A program made the position numbers and the translations under genes. DNA of 64,000 bases, taken from contig NZ_FPBM01000002.1 in assembly GCF_900116715.1 (NCBI RefSeq), positions 162,544-226,543 of the forward strand. The letters are read 5' to 3'. Shown piece after piece: positions 29,713 through 39,266 of this stretch. The notes below the pieces were generated by a model, which ran no database searches, was not told where the DNA came from, and saw nothing but the letters and a program-made list of their open reading frames with translations. Position 1 is the stretch's first letter; the number at the start of each line of letters is the position of its first letter. This DNA comes from Polaromonas sp. YR568. GTDB taxonomy: Bacteria; Pseudomonadota; Gammaproteobacteria; Burkholderiales; Burkholderiaceae_C.

Positions 29713-30444
29713 TTACGCTTCTTCGGACAGGGCTGCGTTGTGGAACACGTCCTGGGTATCGTCCAGGTCTTCCAGTATGTCGAGCAGTTTTTGCATCCTG
29801 CGGGCATCGTCGCCGGTCAGCTCTATGGTGTTGTCGGCGCGCATGGTGACTTCGGCCACCTCAGGCTTCAGGCCTGCGGCCTCGAGTGCGTTCTTGACGG
29901 CCTCAAAGCCGGTGTAGGGCGTCAGCACCTCGATGGCGCCGTCCTCATGCGTGATCACGTCGTCGGCGCCGGACTCCAGCGCCACTTCCATGATTTTGTC
30001 TTCGCTGGCGCCGGGCGCAAAAATCAGCTGGCCGCAGTGTTTGAACTGAAACGCCACCGAGCCTTCAGTGCCCATGTTGCCGCCATGCTTTGAGAACGCG
30101 TGGCGCACTTCGGCCACGGTGCGCACCTTGTTGTCGGTCATGCAGTCGATGATGATGGCCGCGCCGCCTATGCCGTAGCCTTCGTAGCGCACCTCTTCAT
30201 ATTGCACGCCTTCCAGGCTGCCGGTGGCTTTGGCGATACCGTATTTGACGTTTTCATTGGGCATATTGGCCGCTTTGGCCTTGTCCACTGCCAGCCGCAG
30301 CCGCGGGTTGGTGCCCAGGTCGCCGCCGCCCATGCGGGCTGCCACCATGATTTCGCGCATCACGCGTGTCCAGATGCGTTGGCGTTTTTCGTCCTGGCGG
30401 CCCTTGCGGTGTTGAATATTCGCCCATTTACTATGACCAGCCAC
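29713..30444 (-). CDS. YebC/PmpR-family protein
   Basis: The 243-residue protein begins [20 protein letters not shown], the diagnostic start of the family, with the acidic C-terminal region rich in Asp/Glu. Members act as transcription regulators, and recent work on some members points to relief of ribosome stalling at difficult sequences; which applies here cannot be told. It is first in the 11-gene minus-strand run that ends at 20779. Confidence 0.93.
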   Translation of the reverse strand: MAGHSKWANIQHRKGRQDEKRQRIWTRVMREIMVAARMGGGDLGTNPRLRLAVDKAKAANMPNENVKYGIAKATGSLEGVQYEEVRYEGYGIGGAAIIIDCMTDNKVRTVAEVRHAFSKHGGNMGTEGSVAFQFKHCGQLIFAPGASEDKIMEVALESGADDVITHEDGAIEVLTPYTGFEAVKNALEAAGLKPEVAEVTMRADNTIELTGDDARRMQKLLDILEDLDDTQDVFHNAALSEEA

Positions 30445-30475
30445 GACAGAAACCCTTTATTCGATGCTTTTCAAT

Positions 30476-30492
30476 GATTAATTGATTTAATC
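30476..30492. promoter_or_regulatory. AT-rich inverted repeat in the yebC/HerA-like divergent region
   Basis: GATTAA-TTGAT-TTAATC lies 32 bases upstream of yebC within the only AT-rich part of this 88-base divergent spacer. It may belong to a promoter or operator; no regulator is suggested. Confidence 0.35.
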
Positions 30493-30532
30493 TACAACCA
30501 GCATTTTACTTTTTCACCCATTCCATACCGCC

Positions 30533-32059
30533 ATGGCCGAAACCACCGCCCTCCCCCTGCTCATCGCCCGCAACGCCGACACCCAGTGCGAACTGCTGCC
30601 CGGCCTGGCCAACCGCCATGGCCTGATCACCGGCGCCACCGGCACCGGCAAGACGGTGACGCTGCAAACGCTGGCCGAGAATTTCTCCAAAATCGGCGTC
30701 CCGGTCTTCATGGCCGACGTCAAAGGCGACCTGACCGGCATCAGCCAGGCCGGCAGCATTGGCGCCAAGATGGCCGGTGTGCTGAAAGAGCGCGGTATCG
30801 ACATCCCTGAATCCCTGGCCTGCCCGGCCACGCTGTGGGACGTCTTCGGCGAACAAGGCCACCCGGTGCGCGCGACCGTCTCCGACATGGGCCCGCTGCT
30901 ACTGGGCCGCATGCTCAACCTCAATGAAACCCAGGCCGGCGTGCTGAACCTGGTCTTCAAGATCGCCGACGACAACGGCATGCTGCTGCTCGACCTGAAA
31001 GACCTGCGCGCCATGCTGCAGTACGTGGGCGACAACGCCAGCGAGTTCACCACCAAATACGGCAATGTCAGCGCGGCCAGCGTGGGCGCCATCCAGCGCG
31101 GGCTGCTACAGGTTGAAAGCCAGGGCGGCGACAAATTCTTTGGCGAGCCCATGCTCAACATCAGCGACTTCATGCAAACGGTCGATGGCAAGGGCGTGAT
31201 CAACGTGCTGGCCGCCGACAAGCTGATGAACTCGCCGCGCCTTTACGCCACCTTTTTGCTGTGGATGCTCTCCGAGCTGTTCGAGCAACTGCCCGAAATC
31301 GGCGACCCTGAAAAACCCAAGCTCGTCTTCTTCTTTGACGAGGCGCATTTGCTTTTCAACGAAGCGCCCAAGGTGCTGGTCGAACGCATCGAGCTGGTTG
31401 TACGCCTGGTGCGCTCCAAGGGCGTCGGTGTCTACTTCGTGACGCAGAACCCGCTGGACATCCCCGACTCGGTGCTGGCGCAGCTGGGCAACCGCGTGCA
31501 GCACGCCCTGCGCGCCTTCACCCCGCGCGACCAGAAAGCCGTCAAGGCCACGGCGCAAACCATGCGGCAAAAGCCAGGTCTGGACATCGAAACCGCCATC
31601 ACCGAACTGGCCGTCGGCGAAGCCCTCGTCAGCCTGCTCGACGCCAAAGGCCGGCCCGGCGTCACCGAGCGCGTCTTTGTGCTGCCGCCCGGCAGCCAGA
31701 TCGGCCCGATCACGCCGCAGCAGCGCCAGGCGCTGATCCAGGGCTCGCTGGTGGCGGGTGTGTATGAAAAAACCGTGGACCGCGAGTCCGCCTACGAAAA
31801 GATCAACGGCCGCGCCGAAGCCGCAGCCACAGAAGCCGCCAAAGCGCCCCAGGGCGGCGCGGCCGGCACCACCGATTCGGGCGGCATCATGGGCGGGCTC
31901 AACGACGTGCTCTTCGGCACCACGGGCCCACGCGGCGGCAAGCATGACGGCCTGGCGCAAAGCATGGCCAAGTCAGCCGTGCGCACCATGGGCTCGGCGG
32001 TGGGCCGCGAAATCATCCGCGGTGTGCTGGGCAGCATCTTTGGCGGTAAAAAACGCTAA
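30533..32059 (+). CDS. HerA/YjgR-like helicase-domain ATPase (DUF853)
   Basis: This 508-residue P-loop ATPase of the FtsK/HerA superfamily has Walker [12 protein letters not shown] (about residues 35-45), Walker [14 protein letters not shown] and an arginine-containing segment [11 protein letters not shown]. The C-terminus is glycine-rich ([20 protein letters not shown]) ending in basic GGKKR. The E. coli homologue YjgR has no settled role; HerA proteins move DNA in repair. No NurA partner gene is adjacent, so HerA-NurA end resection is not supported. Confidence 0.82.
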   Translation: MAETTALPLLIARNADTQCELLPGLANRHGLITGATGTGKTVTLQTLAENFSKIGVPVFMADVKGDLTGISQAGSIGAKMAGVLKERGIDIPESLACPATLWDVFGEQGHPVRATVSDMGPLLLGRMLNLNETQAGVLNLVFKIADDNGMLLLDLKDLRAMLQYVGDNASEFTTKYGNVSAASVGAIQRGLLQVESQGGDKFFGEPMLNISDFMQTVDGKGVINVLAADKLMNSPRLYATFLLWMLSELFEQLPEIGDPEKPKLVFFFDEAHLLFNEAPKVLVERIELVVRLVRSKGVGVYFVTQNPLDIPDSVLAQLGNRVQHALRAFTPRDQKAVKATAQTMRQKPGLDIETAITELAVGEALVSLLDAKGRPGVTERVFVLPPGSQIGPITPQQRQALIQGSLVAGVYEKTVDRESAYEKINGRAEAAATEAAKAPQGGAAGTTDSGGIMGGLNDVLFGTTGPRGGKHDGLAQSMAKSAVRTMGSAVGREIIRGVLGSIFGGKKR

Positions 32060-32161
32060 GTACGCCAGTTGCCGCCTGTCTTAAATTAGCGACCTGATAC
32101 AGGTAGCGGACTTGTCAAGCCCGGCCCGCATCGCTACATTGGTTTTTTTGAAGGATCCGCA

Positions 32162-33499
32162 ATGCCTGCTGAAGTAGCCGCCAAGTCCTCTGATCCTCTG
32201 GCTGCGCCCGCCCCCGCCAACCCCGTTGCACCCGCAGCGCCCGCCAGTACCTCTTCGTCCGCCCCTTCCCAGCACATCCGGCTGACCTCCCATGCCGGTG
32301 GCCACGGCGCGCTGCCCATTCACTGGGGCGCGGCCACCCCGGCCGAGCGCGGGCCGGTGGTCGGCACCACCACCAAACGCAGCCACCGCAACGTCATCGG
32401 CACACACAGCGGGTCTTACAGCGTCTACCGCGCGCTTGCCATTGCCTCGGGTGCGCTGTCGGCCAAGCACAAGGCCGACCTCACCAACACCTCACCGACC
32501 GACATCATCGGCCCCTACCCGCAATGGAGCGAGCCCGGCCGCATCGTTGCCATGGACCCCTGGGGCGCCACGGTGGCCGACGTGTTTGCCAATGAACTCG
32601 CGGCGGGCTACGACATCCGCCCCACCATTGCCGTCACGCAGGCGCACGTCATCCTGCCCGAAGTGATTGAAGCCCTGCAGTCCGGCCGCCTGAAGGCCGA
32701 CGGCAAATACCTCACCGCTGGCGGCGCGGCCATGGTCACCAAGGTGGCAGTCGAGCCCGTCTGGTACCTGCCTGAAGTGGCCCGCCGGTTCGGCTGCAGC
32801 GAGACCGACCTGCGCCGCGTGCTGTTTGAAGAAACCGGCGGCATGTACCCCGAACTCGTCACCCGCAGCGACCTGGAGGTGTTCCTGCCTCCCATAGGCG
32901 GCCTCACTGCCTATATCTTCGGCAAGCCGCGCGACCTCGCCAACCCAGACATCGAACTCACCGCCCGCGTGCATGACGAATGCAACGGTTCGGACGTCTT
33001 CGGCTCCGACATCTGCACCTGCCGGCCCTACCTCACGCATGCGATTGAAGAATGCATCCAGGGCGCGCAGCGCGGCGGCGTGGGCCTGGTGTCTTACTTC
33101 CGCAAAGAGGGCCGGGCGCTGGGCGAAGTCACCAAGTTCCTGGTCTACAACGCCCGCAAACGCCAGGTAGGCGGCGACACGGCTGAGCAATACTTCAACC
33201 GCACCGAATGCGTGGCCGGCGTGCAGGACATGCGCTTTCAGGAGTTGATGCCCGATGTGCTCAACTGGCTGGGCATCCGAAAAATTCACCGACTTGTTTC
33301 CATGAGCAATATGAAATACGACGCCATTACCCGTGCAGGCATCGAAGTGGTGCAGCGCATCAACATCCCGGATCACATGATTCCCGCCGACGCCCAGGTC
33401 GAGATGGACGCCAAGATGGCGGCGGGCTATTTCACCCCCGGCGCGGTGCCCACTGCCGAAGAGCTGAAAAAAGCCAAGGGCCGGGGGCTGGATGTCTGA
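32162..33499 (+). CDS. URC1-type GTP cyclohydrolase II-like protein of uracil catabolism
   Basis: The 445-residue protein has a low-complexity Ala/Pro/Ser N-terminus (residues 1-40) and a C-terminal RibA-like domain. Zinc ligands are retained as C-x10-C-x-C (Cys274, Cys285, Cys287 in HDECNGSDVFGSDICTC), and SYFRKEGRALGEV corresponds to the catalytic YHRQEGR loop of GTP cyclohydrolase II. The segment after it and the RibA NNPKK site (here SMSNMKYDAI) are diverged. There is no DHBP synthase domain. DUF1688 (URC4) follows with an 8-base overlap and upp comes next, the URC signature. The activity is probably on a uracil-derived nucleotide rather than GTP; this is inferred from the context. Confidence 0.88.
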   Translation: MPAEVAAKSSDPLAAPAPANPVAPAAPASTSSSAPSQHIRLTSHAGGHGALPIHWGAATPAERGPVVGTTTKRSHRNVIGTHSGSYSVYRALAIASGALSAKHKADLTNTSPTDIIGPYPQWSEPGRIVAMDPWGATVADVFANELAAGYDIRPTIAVTQAHVILPEVIEALQSGRLKADGKYLTAGGAAMVTKVAVEPVWYLPEVARRFGCSETDLRRVLFEETGGMYPELVTRSDLEVFLPPIGGLTAYIFGKPRDLANPDIELTARVHDECNGSDVFGSDICTCRPYLTHAIEECIQGAQRGGVGLVSYFRKEGRALGEVTKFLVYNARKRQVGGDTAEQYFNRTECVAGVQDMRFQELMPDVLNWLGIRKIHRLVSMSNMKYDAITRAGIEVVQRINIPDHMIPADAQVEMDAKMAAGYFTPGAVPTAEELKKAKGRGLDV

Positions 33500-34793
33500 A
33501 GCCAAAGCCCCTGCCAGCCAGCCCGCCAACGCCAACTACACCATTGCCGGCAACATTCGCGGCATAGGCGCTGCGGCCGAGTTGCGTTCCACCGCCACCA
33601 TACGCACCCGCGCCAACGCCCTGCTTGAGCGCGCCCGCCGCGGCGAATCCGCCTGGTTTACCGTCAACGACGGCGCGCTGGCCACCGCCGCAGCGCTGGT
33701 TGCCGAAATCACCCGCGCCCGCTACCCGGACCTGCGCATTCCGTACCACAGCCGCTGGCGCCATTTCGAGGCCGGCGGTGTGGACCGCCCCGGCCAATTG
33801 AACGAAGCACTGGCATCCGCCACCTCGGCCGGGCGCGCTCGCGCGCAGATCGACCTGGCGCTTGTCAGCGTGCTGCTGGATGCCGGCGCCGGCCCGGAGT
33901 GGCGCTATCTTGAAGCCGCCCAGGACGAGCGCCCGAGCTGCGAATACAGCCGCTCCGAAGGCCTGGGCGTGGCGAGCTTCCACGCATTTACCGCCGGGGT
34001 TTTCTCCAGCGATTCGCAAAACCCCATGCAGGCCGATGCGGCCGGCCTCAAAGCCATCACGGCCGACCAGATCGCCAATGCCTTCCAGGTCACGCCCAAC
34101 AACCCGCTTGTCGGGCTGGAGGGCCGGGCCGCGCTGCTGCGCCGCCTGGGCCAGGCGCTGCAAGACCAGCCCGCGCTGTTCGGCCAGCGCGGCCGGCCCG
34201 GCCACCTGTTTGAGGCGCTCGCGCAACCGGGCAAAAGCTCCATCGAGGCGCATGAACTGCTGTCCGTCCTGCTCACCAGCCTGTCGTCCATCTGGCCGGC
34301 GCAAAACACGCTGGGCAATATCCCGCTGGGCGACTGCTGGCAGCACCCTGCCGCGGGCGATGCAGACTCCGGCCCCAGCCAGGGCTGGATGCCGTTTCAC
34401 AAGCTGTCGCAGTGGCTCACCTACTCTCTGCTGGAGCCCTTCGAGTGGGCCGGCGTGCGGGTCCACGGGCTTGACGCCCTGACCGGCCTGCCCGAATACC
34501 GCAACGGCGGCCTGTTCCTCGACGCCGGCGTGCTCCACCTCAAAGACCCCAGCCAGGCAGAGCGCCTGCACGCCGCCGGCGACGAGCTGATCGTGGAGTG
34601 GCGCGCATTGACAGTCGCCCTGCTCGACGAGCTCGCGCCGCTGGTGCGTGAGCAGTTAGGATTGACCGCTGAGCAAATGCCGCTGGCCTGCGTGCTCGAA
34701 GGCGGCACCTGGGCGGCAGGGCGCGCACTGGCACAGCAATTGCATCAAGGTTTGCCGCCCCTGAACATCCAGAGCGACGGCACCGTATTCTGA
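33492..34793 (+). CDS. URC4/Urg3 family protein (DUF1688)
   Basis: This 433-residue protein of unknown mechanism is required for uracil catabolism in yeasts that use the URC pathway. Recognisable family stretches are [36 protein letters not shown] and [21 protein letters not shown]. There are no standard nucleotide-binding or metal motifs. The ATG at 33492 lies inside the end of the URC1-type gene, so the two are translationally coupled and probably form one enzyme system. upp starts 28 bases downstream. Confidence 0.9.
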   Translation: MSEAKAPASQPANANYTIAGNIRGIGAAAELRSTATIRTRANALLERARRGESAWFTVNDGALATAAALVAEITRARYPDLRIPYHSRWRHFEAGGVDRPGQLNEALASATSAGRARAQIDLALVSVLLDAGAGPEWRYLEAAQDERPSCEYSRSEGLGVASFHAFTAGVFSSDSQNPMQADAAGLKAITADQIANAFQVTPNNPLVGLEGRAALLRRLGQALQDQPALFGQRGRPGHLFEALAQPGKSSIEAHELLSVLLTSLSSIWPAQNTLGNIPLGDCWQHPAAGDADSGPSQGWMPFHKLSQWLTYSLLEPFEWAGVRVHGLDALTGLPEYRNGGLFLDAGVLHLKDPSQAERLHAAGDELIVEWRALTVALLDELAPLVREQLGLTAEQMPLACVLEGGTWAAGRALAQQLHQGLPPLNIQSDGTVF

Positions 34794-34821
34794 AATTTCA
34801 AAAAAAGAGGCACCTGACAAC

Positions 34822-35475
34822 ATGACCACCTCCAGCGCCGCGGCCCCTGGCAAAGTCCACCTGATCGACCACCCGCTGGTACAGCACAAGCTCACCCTGA
34901 TGCGCCGCAAGGACGCGTCCACCAACACCTTTCGCACCCTGCTCAACGAGCTCAGCATGCTGATGGCCTATGAGGTCACCCGCGACATGCCCATGCAGGA
35001 CATCGAGATCGAAACCCCGCTTGAGGTCACCACCTCCAAAGTCATTGACGGCAAGAAGCTGGTGTTTGTCTCCATCCTGCGCGCCGGCAACGGCATTCTG
35101 GAAGGCATGCTCAGCGTGGTGCCCGGCGCCCGCGTCGGCCATGTGGGCCTGTACCGCGACCCGAAAACGCTGACGGCAGTGGAGTACTACTTCAAGATGC
35201 CGCACGACATGGAAGAGCGCGACATCGTCGTGGTCGACCCGATGCTGGCCACTGGCAACTCGGCCATCGCGGCGGTTGAGCGGCTCAAGGAACTCAACCC
35301 CAAGTCCATCAAGTTTGTCTGCCTGCTGACCTGCCCTGAAGGCATCAAGGCGCTGCAAACCGCGCACCCCGACGTGCCCATCTACACCGCCGCCATCGAC
35401 CGCGAATTGAACAGCCACGGCTATATTCTGCCGGGCCTCGGCGATGCCGGCGACCGCATATTCGGCACGAAATAG
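34822..35475 (+). CDS. upp: Uracil phosphoribosyltransferase
   Basis: This enzyme makes UMP from uracil and PRPP. It has 217 residues; the PRPP loop is [13 protein letters not shown] (about residues 135-147), and the C-terminal uracil-binding region reads [26 protein letters not shown]. Located directly after the URC1/URC4 pair, it corresponds to URC6, which in the URC pathway supplies the nucleotide substrate. It may serve ordinary salvage as well. The ATG follows AGAGGCACCTGACAAC. Confidence 0.95.
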   Translation: MTTSSAAAPGKVHLIDHPLVQHKLTLMRRKDASTNTFRTLLNELSMLMAYEVTRDMPMQDIEIETPLEVTTSKVIDGKKLVFVSILRAGNGILEGMLSVVPGARVGHVGLYRDPKTLTAVEYYFKMPHDMEERDIVVVDPMLATGNSAIAAVERLKELNPKSIKFVCLLTCPEGIKALQTAHPDVPIYTAAIDRELNSHGYILPGLGDAGDRIFGTK

Positions 35476-35483
35476 GCATCCAG

Positions 35484-35523
35484 CCCAATAGGGACGAGCG
35501 TAAGAAGCTCCTGAATTGATAGC
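35484..35523. repeat. 40-bp dispersed repeat, copy A (contains the 17-bp palindrome)
   Basis: The element starts CCCAATAGGGACGAGCG and ends GCTCCTGAATTGATAGC (35507-35523). It aligns without gaps over 40 bases with 57724-57763, about 28 identities. It lies in the spacer between upp and the BMP-family binding-protein gene. Confidence 0.65.
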
Positions 35524-35578
35524 ATCACCCCAGACACCCCGATACCGTTACCCACCTGCAACCCAACCGGAGAGTCCC

Positions 35579-36577
35579 ATGCCTCAGATATTCAAGCGCC
35601 GACAACTCGTCCTGCTAGCCACCGCGGTGGCAGTCGCCCTGCCCGGCGTAGCCCTCGCCCAGGCCAAGACCAAGGTCGCCGCCATCTACACCGTTCCGTT
35701 TGAGCAGCAATGGGTCAGCCGCCTGCACAAGGCACTCAAGGCGGCCGAGGCGCGCGGCGAGATCGAGTACAAAGCCACCGAGAACGTGTCGAACGCCGAC
35801 TACGAACGCGTGATGCGTGAGTACGCCACGGCCGGCAACACGCTGATCGTCGGCGAGGCTTTTGCCGTCGAGGCGGCTGCCCGCAAGGTCGCCAAAGACT
35901 TCCCCAAGGTGTCTTTCCTCCTGGGTTCGTCCGGCAAGGTGCAGGCGCCCAACTTCTCGGTGTTTGACAACTACATCCAGGAGCCCGCCTACCTCTCCGG
36001 CATGATCGCCGGCGGCGTGACCAAGACCAACAAGATCGGCATGGTCGGCGGCTTCCCCATCCCGGAAGTCAACCGCCTGATGAACGCCTTTATGGCCGGC
36101 GCGAAAGAAACCAACCCCAAGGTTGAATTCAGCGTGAGCTTTATCAACAGCTGGTTTGACCCGCCCAAAGCCAAAGAGGCAGCCTTTGCCATGATCGACA
36201 AGGGCGCCGACGTGATGTACGCCGAGCGCTTTGGCGTGAGCGACGCCGCCAAGGAAAAAGGCAAGCTCGCCATCGGCAACGTGATCAACACGCAAGACAA
36301 ATACCCTGACACCGTGGTCTCGTCGGCCCTGTGGAACATGGAGCCCAGCATTGACCGCGCCATCAAGCTGGTCAAAGAAGGCAAGTTCAAGGCTGAAGAC
36401 TACGGCCCGTATTCGATGATGAAACACAAGGGCTCTGAACTCGCCCCGCTGGGCACTTTTGAGAAGAAGATCCCCGCCGATATCGTGGCCAAGGTGAGAG
36501 CCAAGGAAAAAGACATTCTTGACGGCAAGTTCACCGTCAAGGTCGACGACGGCCAGCCCAAGTCCACGACCAAGTAA
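35579..36577 (+). CDS. BMP family ABC transporter substrate-binding protein
   Basis: This 332-residue periplasmic binding protein has a signal peptide (LVLLATAVAVALPGVALAQA). BMP/PnrA-like features are VAAIYTVPFEQQWVSRLH, YIQEPAYLSGMIAGGVTKT, KIGMVGGFPIPEVNRLMNAF and MIDKGADVMYAERFG. The family binds nucleosides (PnrA, BmpA) or related purines. With the ATPase and two permeases downstream it completes a nucleoside-type importer. The ATG at 35579 has a CCGGAGAG ribosome-binding site; longer frames lack a signal peptide. Confidence 0.9.
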   Translation: MPQIFKRRQLVLLATAVAVALPGVALAQAKTKVAAIYTVPFEQQWVSRLHKALKAAEARGEIEYKATENVSNADYERVMREYATAGNTLIVGEAFAVEAAARKVAKDFPKVSFLLGSSGKVQAPNFSVFDNYIQEPAYLSGMIAGGVTKTNKIGMVGGFPIPEVNRLMNAFMAGAKETNPKVEFSVSFINSWFDPPKAKEAAFAMIDKGADVMYAERFGVSDAAKEKGKLAIGNVINTQDKYPDTVVSSALWNMEPSIDRAIKLVKEGKFKAEDYGPYSMMKHKGSELAPLGTFEKKIPADIVAKVRAKEKDILDGKFTVKVDDGQPKSTTK

Positions 36578-36607
36578 TCTTCAAAAAACTGAGGCCGGAG
36601 GCGCCGT

Positions 36608-37573
36608 ATGCATGTTCTGTTCTGCCTGCGGCGCTTTTTTCCGTCCTGGCTGGCGGCTTTTCTCAGCGCCGGGCTGCTGGCCTTCAGCCTAGTCGGCTGC
36701 GCCACCCGGGCGGCCTCCGGCACGCCGCTGCGGCTGGACGAAACACCCCGCATCGCCGTGATGTCGGCTTTCGAGCCTGAGCTCACACTCTTGCTCAATC
36801 GCCTGCAAACCCCCGTCAGGCATCAAATTCACGGTATCGACTTCACCACCGGCACGCTGCAGGGCAAGCCGGTCGTGCTCTTTCTGTCCGGCATCAGCAT
36901 GGTCAATGCGTCCATGAGCACGCAAATGGCGCTGGACCGCTTCAAGGTCACGCATATTGTGTTCAGCGGCATCGCCGGCGGCGTCAACCCGGCCCTGCAC
37001 ATCGGTGATGTCAGCGTGCCGGCCCAGTGGGGGCAATACCTCGAAGTGCTGATGGCGCGCGAAACCGCACCCGGCCAATTCAGCGTGCCAGAGCGCATGA
37101 TCGGCCAGACCCTGCCGCCCTTCGGCATGCTTTACCCCCGCCCTGTCGAAACGCGCACTGCCGCCAACCCGGCGCCGACACGCAAGTTCTGGTTTGAGGT
37201 CGACCCCAAAATGCTGGAAGTCGCCCGAGGCCTGGGCAATATCGAGCTGGGCGCCTGCAACGCCGGCGTGTGCCTGACGAACAAGCCGCAACTCATGGTG
37301 GGCGGCAATGGCGTGTCGGGCCAGGCCTTTGTCGACAACGCGGCCTTCCGCGAATACACCTTCAAGACCTTCCAGTCCAATGTGCTCGACATGGAAACAG
37401 CGGCCGTGGGCATGGTGGCCTACAGCAATGGCGTGCCCTACATCGCCTTTCGCTCGCTCAGCGACCTGGCCGGCGGCGGCAAGGAAGCCAATGAGATGGA
37501 GACCTTTATGCACATCGCGGCGGACAACTCGGCGAAAGTATTGCTGGCGTTCCTTTCGGCATGGAAGCCTTGA
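36608..37573 (+). CDS. Lipoprotein nucleoside phosphorylase/nucleosidase (MTAN-like)
   Basis: The 321-residue protein has an N-terminal membrane-targeting segment with lipobox LVGC (Cys31), so the enzyme should be anchored in the periplasm. The remainder is a PNP/UDP-family fold: IAVMSAFEPELTLLL, FSGIAGGVNPALHIGDV, VLDMETAAVG (Glu263) and RSLSDLAGG (Asp286, equivalent to the catalytic Asp of MTA/SAH nucleosidases). It probably cleaves nucleosides to base and sugar outside the inner membrane. It is flanked by the importer genes, 30 bases after the binding protein. Confidence 0.85.
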   Translation: MHVLFCLRRFFPSWLAAFLSAGLLAFSLVGCATRAASGTPLRLDETPRIAVMSAFEPELTLLLNRLQTPVRHQIHGIDFTTGTLQGKPVVLFLSGISMVNASMSTQMALDRFKVTHIVFSGIAGGVNPALHIGDVSVPAQWGQYLEVLMARETAPGQFSVPERMIGQTLPPFGMLYPRPVETRTAANPAPTRKFWFEVDPKMLEVARGLGNIELGACNAGVCLTNKPQLMVGGNGVSGQAFVDNAAFREYTFKTFQSNVLDMETAAVGMVAYSNGVPYIAFRSLSDLAGGGKEANEMETFMHIAADNSAKVLLAFLSAWKP

Positions 37574-37578
37574 TGGGA

Positions 37579-37700
37579 TTTCAACTCCCTCTCCCCCTGG
37601 GAGAGGGTTGGGGTGAGGGCCAGCGACCTTTGAGCAAGCACGGCGCACCCGCCAGCGCCGCCAGCCCCCATCCCAGCCTTCCCCCAGCGGGGGAAGGAGC
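37579..37700. repeat. Dispersed repeat with two perfect hairpins between nucleosidase and ATPase genes
   Basis: A 9-bp stem CCCTCTCCC/GGGAGAGGG (37587-37607) starts the block, followed by GTTGGGGTGAGGGC, a motif I recognise as a widespread proteobacterial intergenic repeat. It ends with a second 9-bp stem CCTTCCCCC/GGGGGAAGG (37677-37697). The second stem's 3' arm merges with AAGGAG, the ribosome-binding site for the ATG at 37704. Confidence 0.75.
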
Positions 37701-37703
37701 CAT

Positions 37704-39266
37704 ATGGTGACAGCTACACCCGTCCTGCGCCTCTGCGGCATCACCAAACGCTTCGGCAGTCTTGTCGCCAACGACGCAATTTCGCTCGAGCTGCACAGCG
37801 GCGAAGTCCTCGCGCTGCTGGGCGAAAACGGCGCGGGCAAATCCACCCTGGTGTCCATCCTCTTTGGCCACTACACCGCCGACGAAGGGCAGATTGAAAT
37901 CTTCGGCCAGCCCTTGCCGCCGGGCAATCCGCGCCTGGCGCTGGCTGCCGGCATTGGCATGGTGCACCAGCATTTCACACTGGCCGACAACCTGAGCGTG
38001 CTCGACAACGTGATGCTGGGCAGCGAGCCGCTGTGGCAGCTCTTTTCACGCCGCAGCGCGGCCCGGGCCAAGCTGCTGGATGTTGCGCAGCGCTTTGGAC
38101 TGCCGGTCGCGCCGGATGCCAAAGTCGGCAGCCTCTCTGTTGGCGAACGCCAGCGGGTGGAGATTTTGAAAGCGCTGTACCGCGGCGCCCGCATCCTGAT
38201 CCTGGACGAGCCCACTGCCGTACTCACACCGCAGGAAAGCGAAGACCTGTTCAAAACCCTGGGCCAGATGGTCGCGCAAGGGCTTTCCATCATCTTCATC
38301 AGCCACAAACTGGGTGAAGTGCTGCGCGTGTCCCACCGCGTGGCTGTGCTGCGCGGCGGCAAACTGGTGGCCGAGGCGCCCGCCGCCGGCACCAGCCAGG
38401 CCCAACTGGCGCAGTTGATGGTCGGCCACGCCGTCACGGCGACGCAACGCCGGCCTGCACAGTCAACGGGCGACGCGGTCTGCGCGCTGGATGCCGTCAG
38501 CACAGCGGGCGCGGAGCGCGGCCAGCTGGACCGTGTTTCACTGGAGCTCAAGGCTGGCGAGATCGTTGCAATTGCCGGCGTCTCCGGCAACGGGCAACTG
38601 GCGCTGGCCGAGCTGCTGTGCGGCACGCGCGCGGCCAGCCAGGGCGAGATCACCTTTCTGGGGCAGCCCCTGAAAGCCTCGCCCGCCTGGCTGGTCACGC
38701 AAGGCGTCGCCCGCATCCCTGAAGACCGGCACGCTGTGGGCGTGGTCGGCGACCTCAGCGTGTGGGAAAACGCGGTATCCGAGCGCCTGCGCAGCCCGGC
38801 GTTTTCCAAAGCGTTCTGGGTCAAGCGCCAGGCCGCGCAGGCCCACGCGGGCCGCATCGTGCGCGAGTTCGACGTACGCGGCGGCGGGCCGAACACGGCA
38901 GCGCGGTCTCTTTCGGGCGGCAATATGCAAAAGCTCATTCTTGGGCGGGCTCTGGTCGCGCCGTCCAGCGAAGCCGCCGCACCACAGGCGCCCAAACTCA
39001 TCATTGCCCACCAGCCCACCTGGGGCCTGGACATAGGCGCCGTCGCTTATGTGCAGCAGCAACTGATCGCCGCGCGAGACGCCGGAGCGGCAGTGCTGGT
39101 GATTTCCGACGACTTGGACGAGGTGATGGCGCTTGGCGACCGCGTGGCTGTGATGCACGCGGGCCGACTGACGGAGGCCCTGGCCGCCGAAGCCTGGACA
39201 CGGGAAGCCATAGGCCTGGCCATGGCAGGCGTGCACGCCGAACCCGAGCTGGGAGCAGCCGCATGA
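37704..39266 (+). CDS. Nucleoside-type ABC importer ATPase (two fused cassettes)
   Basis: This 520-residue protein has two nucleotide-binding domains. The first has Walker A GENGAGKST (residues 40-48), Q-loop MVHQHF, signature SVGERQR and LILDEPTAVLTP. The second has degenerate P-loop GVSGNGQLAL (Lys replaced by Gln) and signature LSGGNMQK with HQPTWGLDIGA. This asymmetry is normal for the sugar/nucleoside class (MglA, YufO). It energises the two permeases downstream; the stop overlaps the first permease ATG by four bases. Confidence 0.92.
   Translation: MVTATPVLRLCGITKRFGSLVANDAISLELHSGEVLALLGENGAGKSTLVSILFGHYTADEGQIEIFGQPLPPGNPRLALAAGIGMVHQHFTLADNLSVLDNVMLGSEPLWQLFSRRSAARAKLLDVAQRFGLPVAPDAKVGSLSVGERQRVEILKALYRGARILILDEPTAVLTPQESEDLFKTLGQMVAQGLSIIFISHKLGEVLRVSHRVAVLRGGKLVAEAPAAGTSQAQLAQLMVGHAVTATQRRPAQSTGDAVCALDAVSTAGAERGQLDRVSLELKAGEIVAIAGVSGNGQLALAELLCGTRAASQGEITFLGQPLKASPAWLVTQGVARIPEDRHAVGVVGDLSVWENAVSERLRSPAFSKAFWVKRQAAQAHAGRIVREFDVRGGGPNTAARSLSGGNMQKLILGRALVAPSSEAAAPQAPKLIIAHQPTWGLDIGAVAYVQQQLIAARDAGAAVLVISDDLDEVMALGDRVAVMHAGRLTEALAAEAWTREAIGLAMAGVHAEPELGAAA

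Noticed and set aside
28259..29917. 552-codon plus-strand frame opposite purD
   Set aside because: purD on the minus strand has all family motifs; the opposite frame has no ribosome-binding site and His/Gly-rich low-information sequence.
30533..32059. HerA-NurA DNA-end processing or a defence system
   Set aside because: Only a HerA/YjgR-like ATPase is present, with no nuclease, restriction or toxin-type gene near it.
32162..33499. Riboflavin biosynthesis ribA
   Set aside because: The catalytic surroundings differ from RibA, there is no ribB/ribD/ribE neighbour, and the DUF1688-upp context fits the URC pathway.
38762..39262. N-terminal extension of the first permease into the ATPase gene
   Set aside because: Reading is inside the ATPase second cassette in another frame; the ATG at 39263 gives a normal permease start and a four-base overlap.
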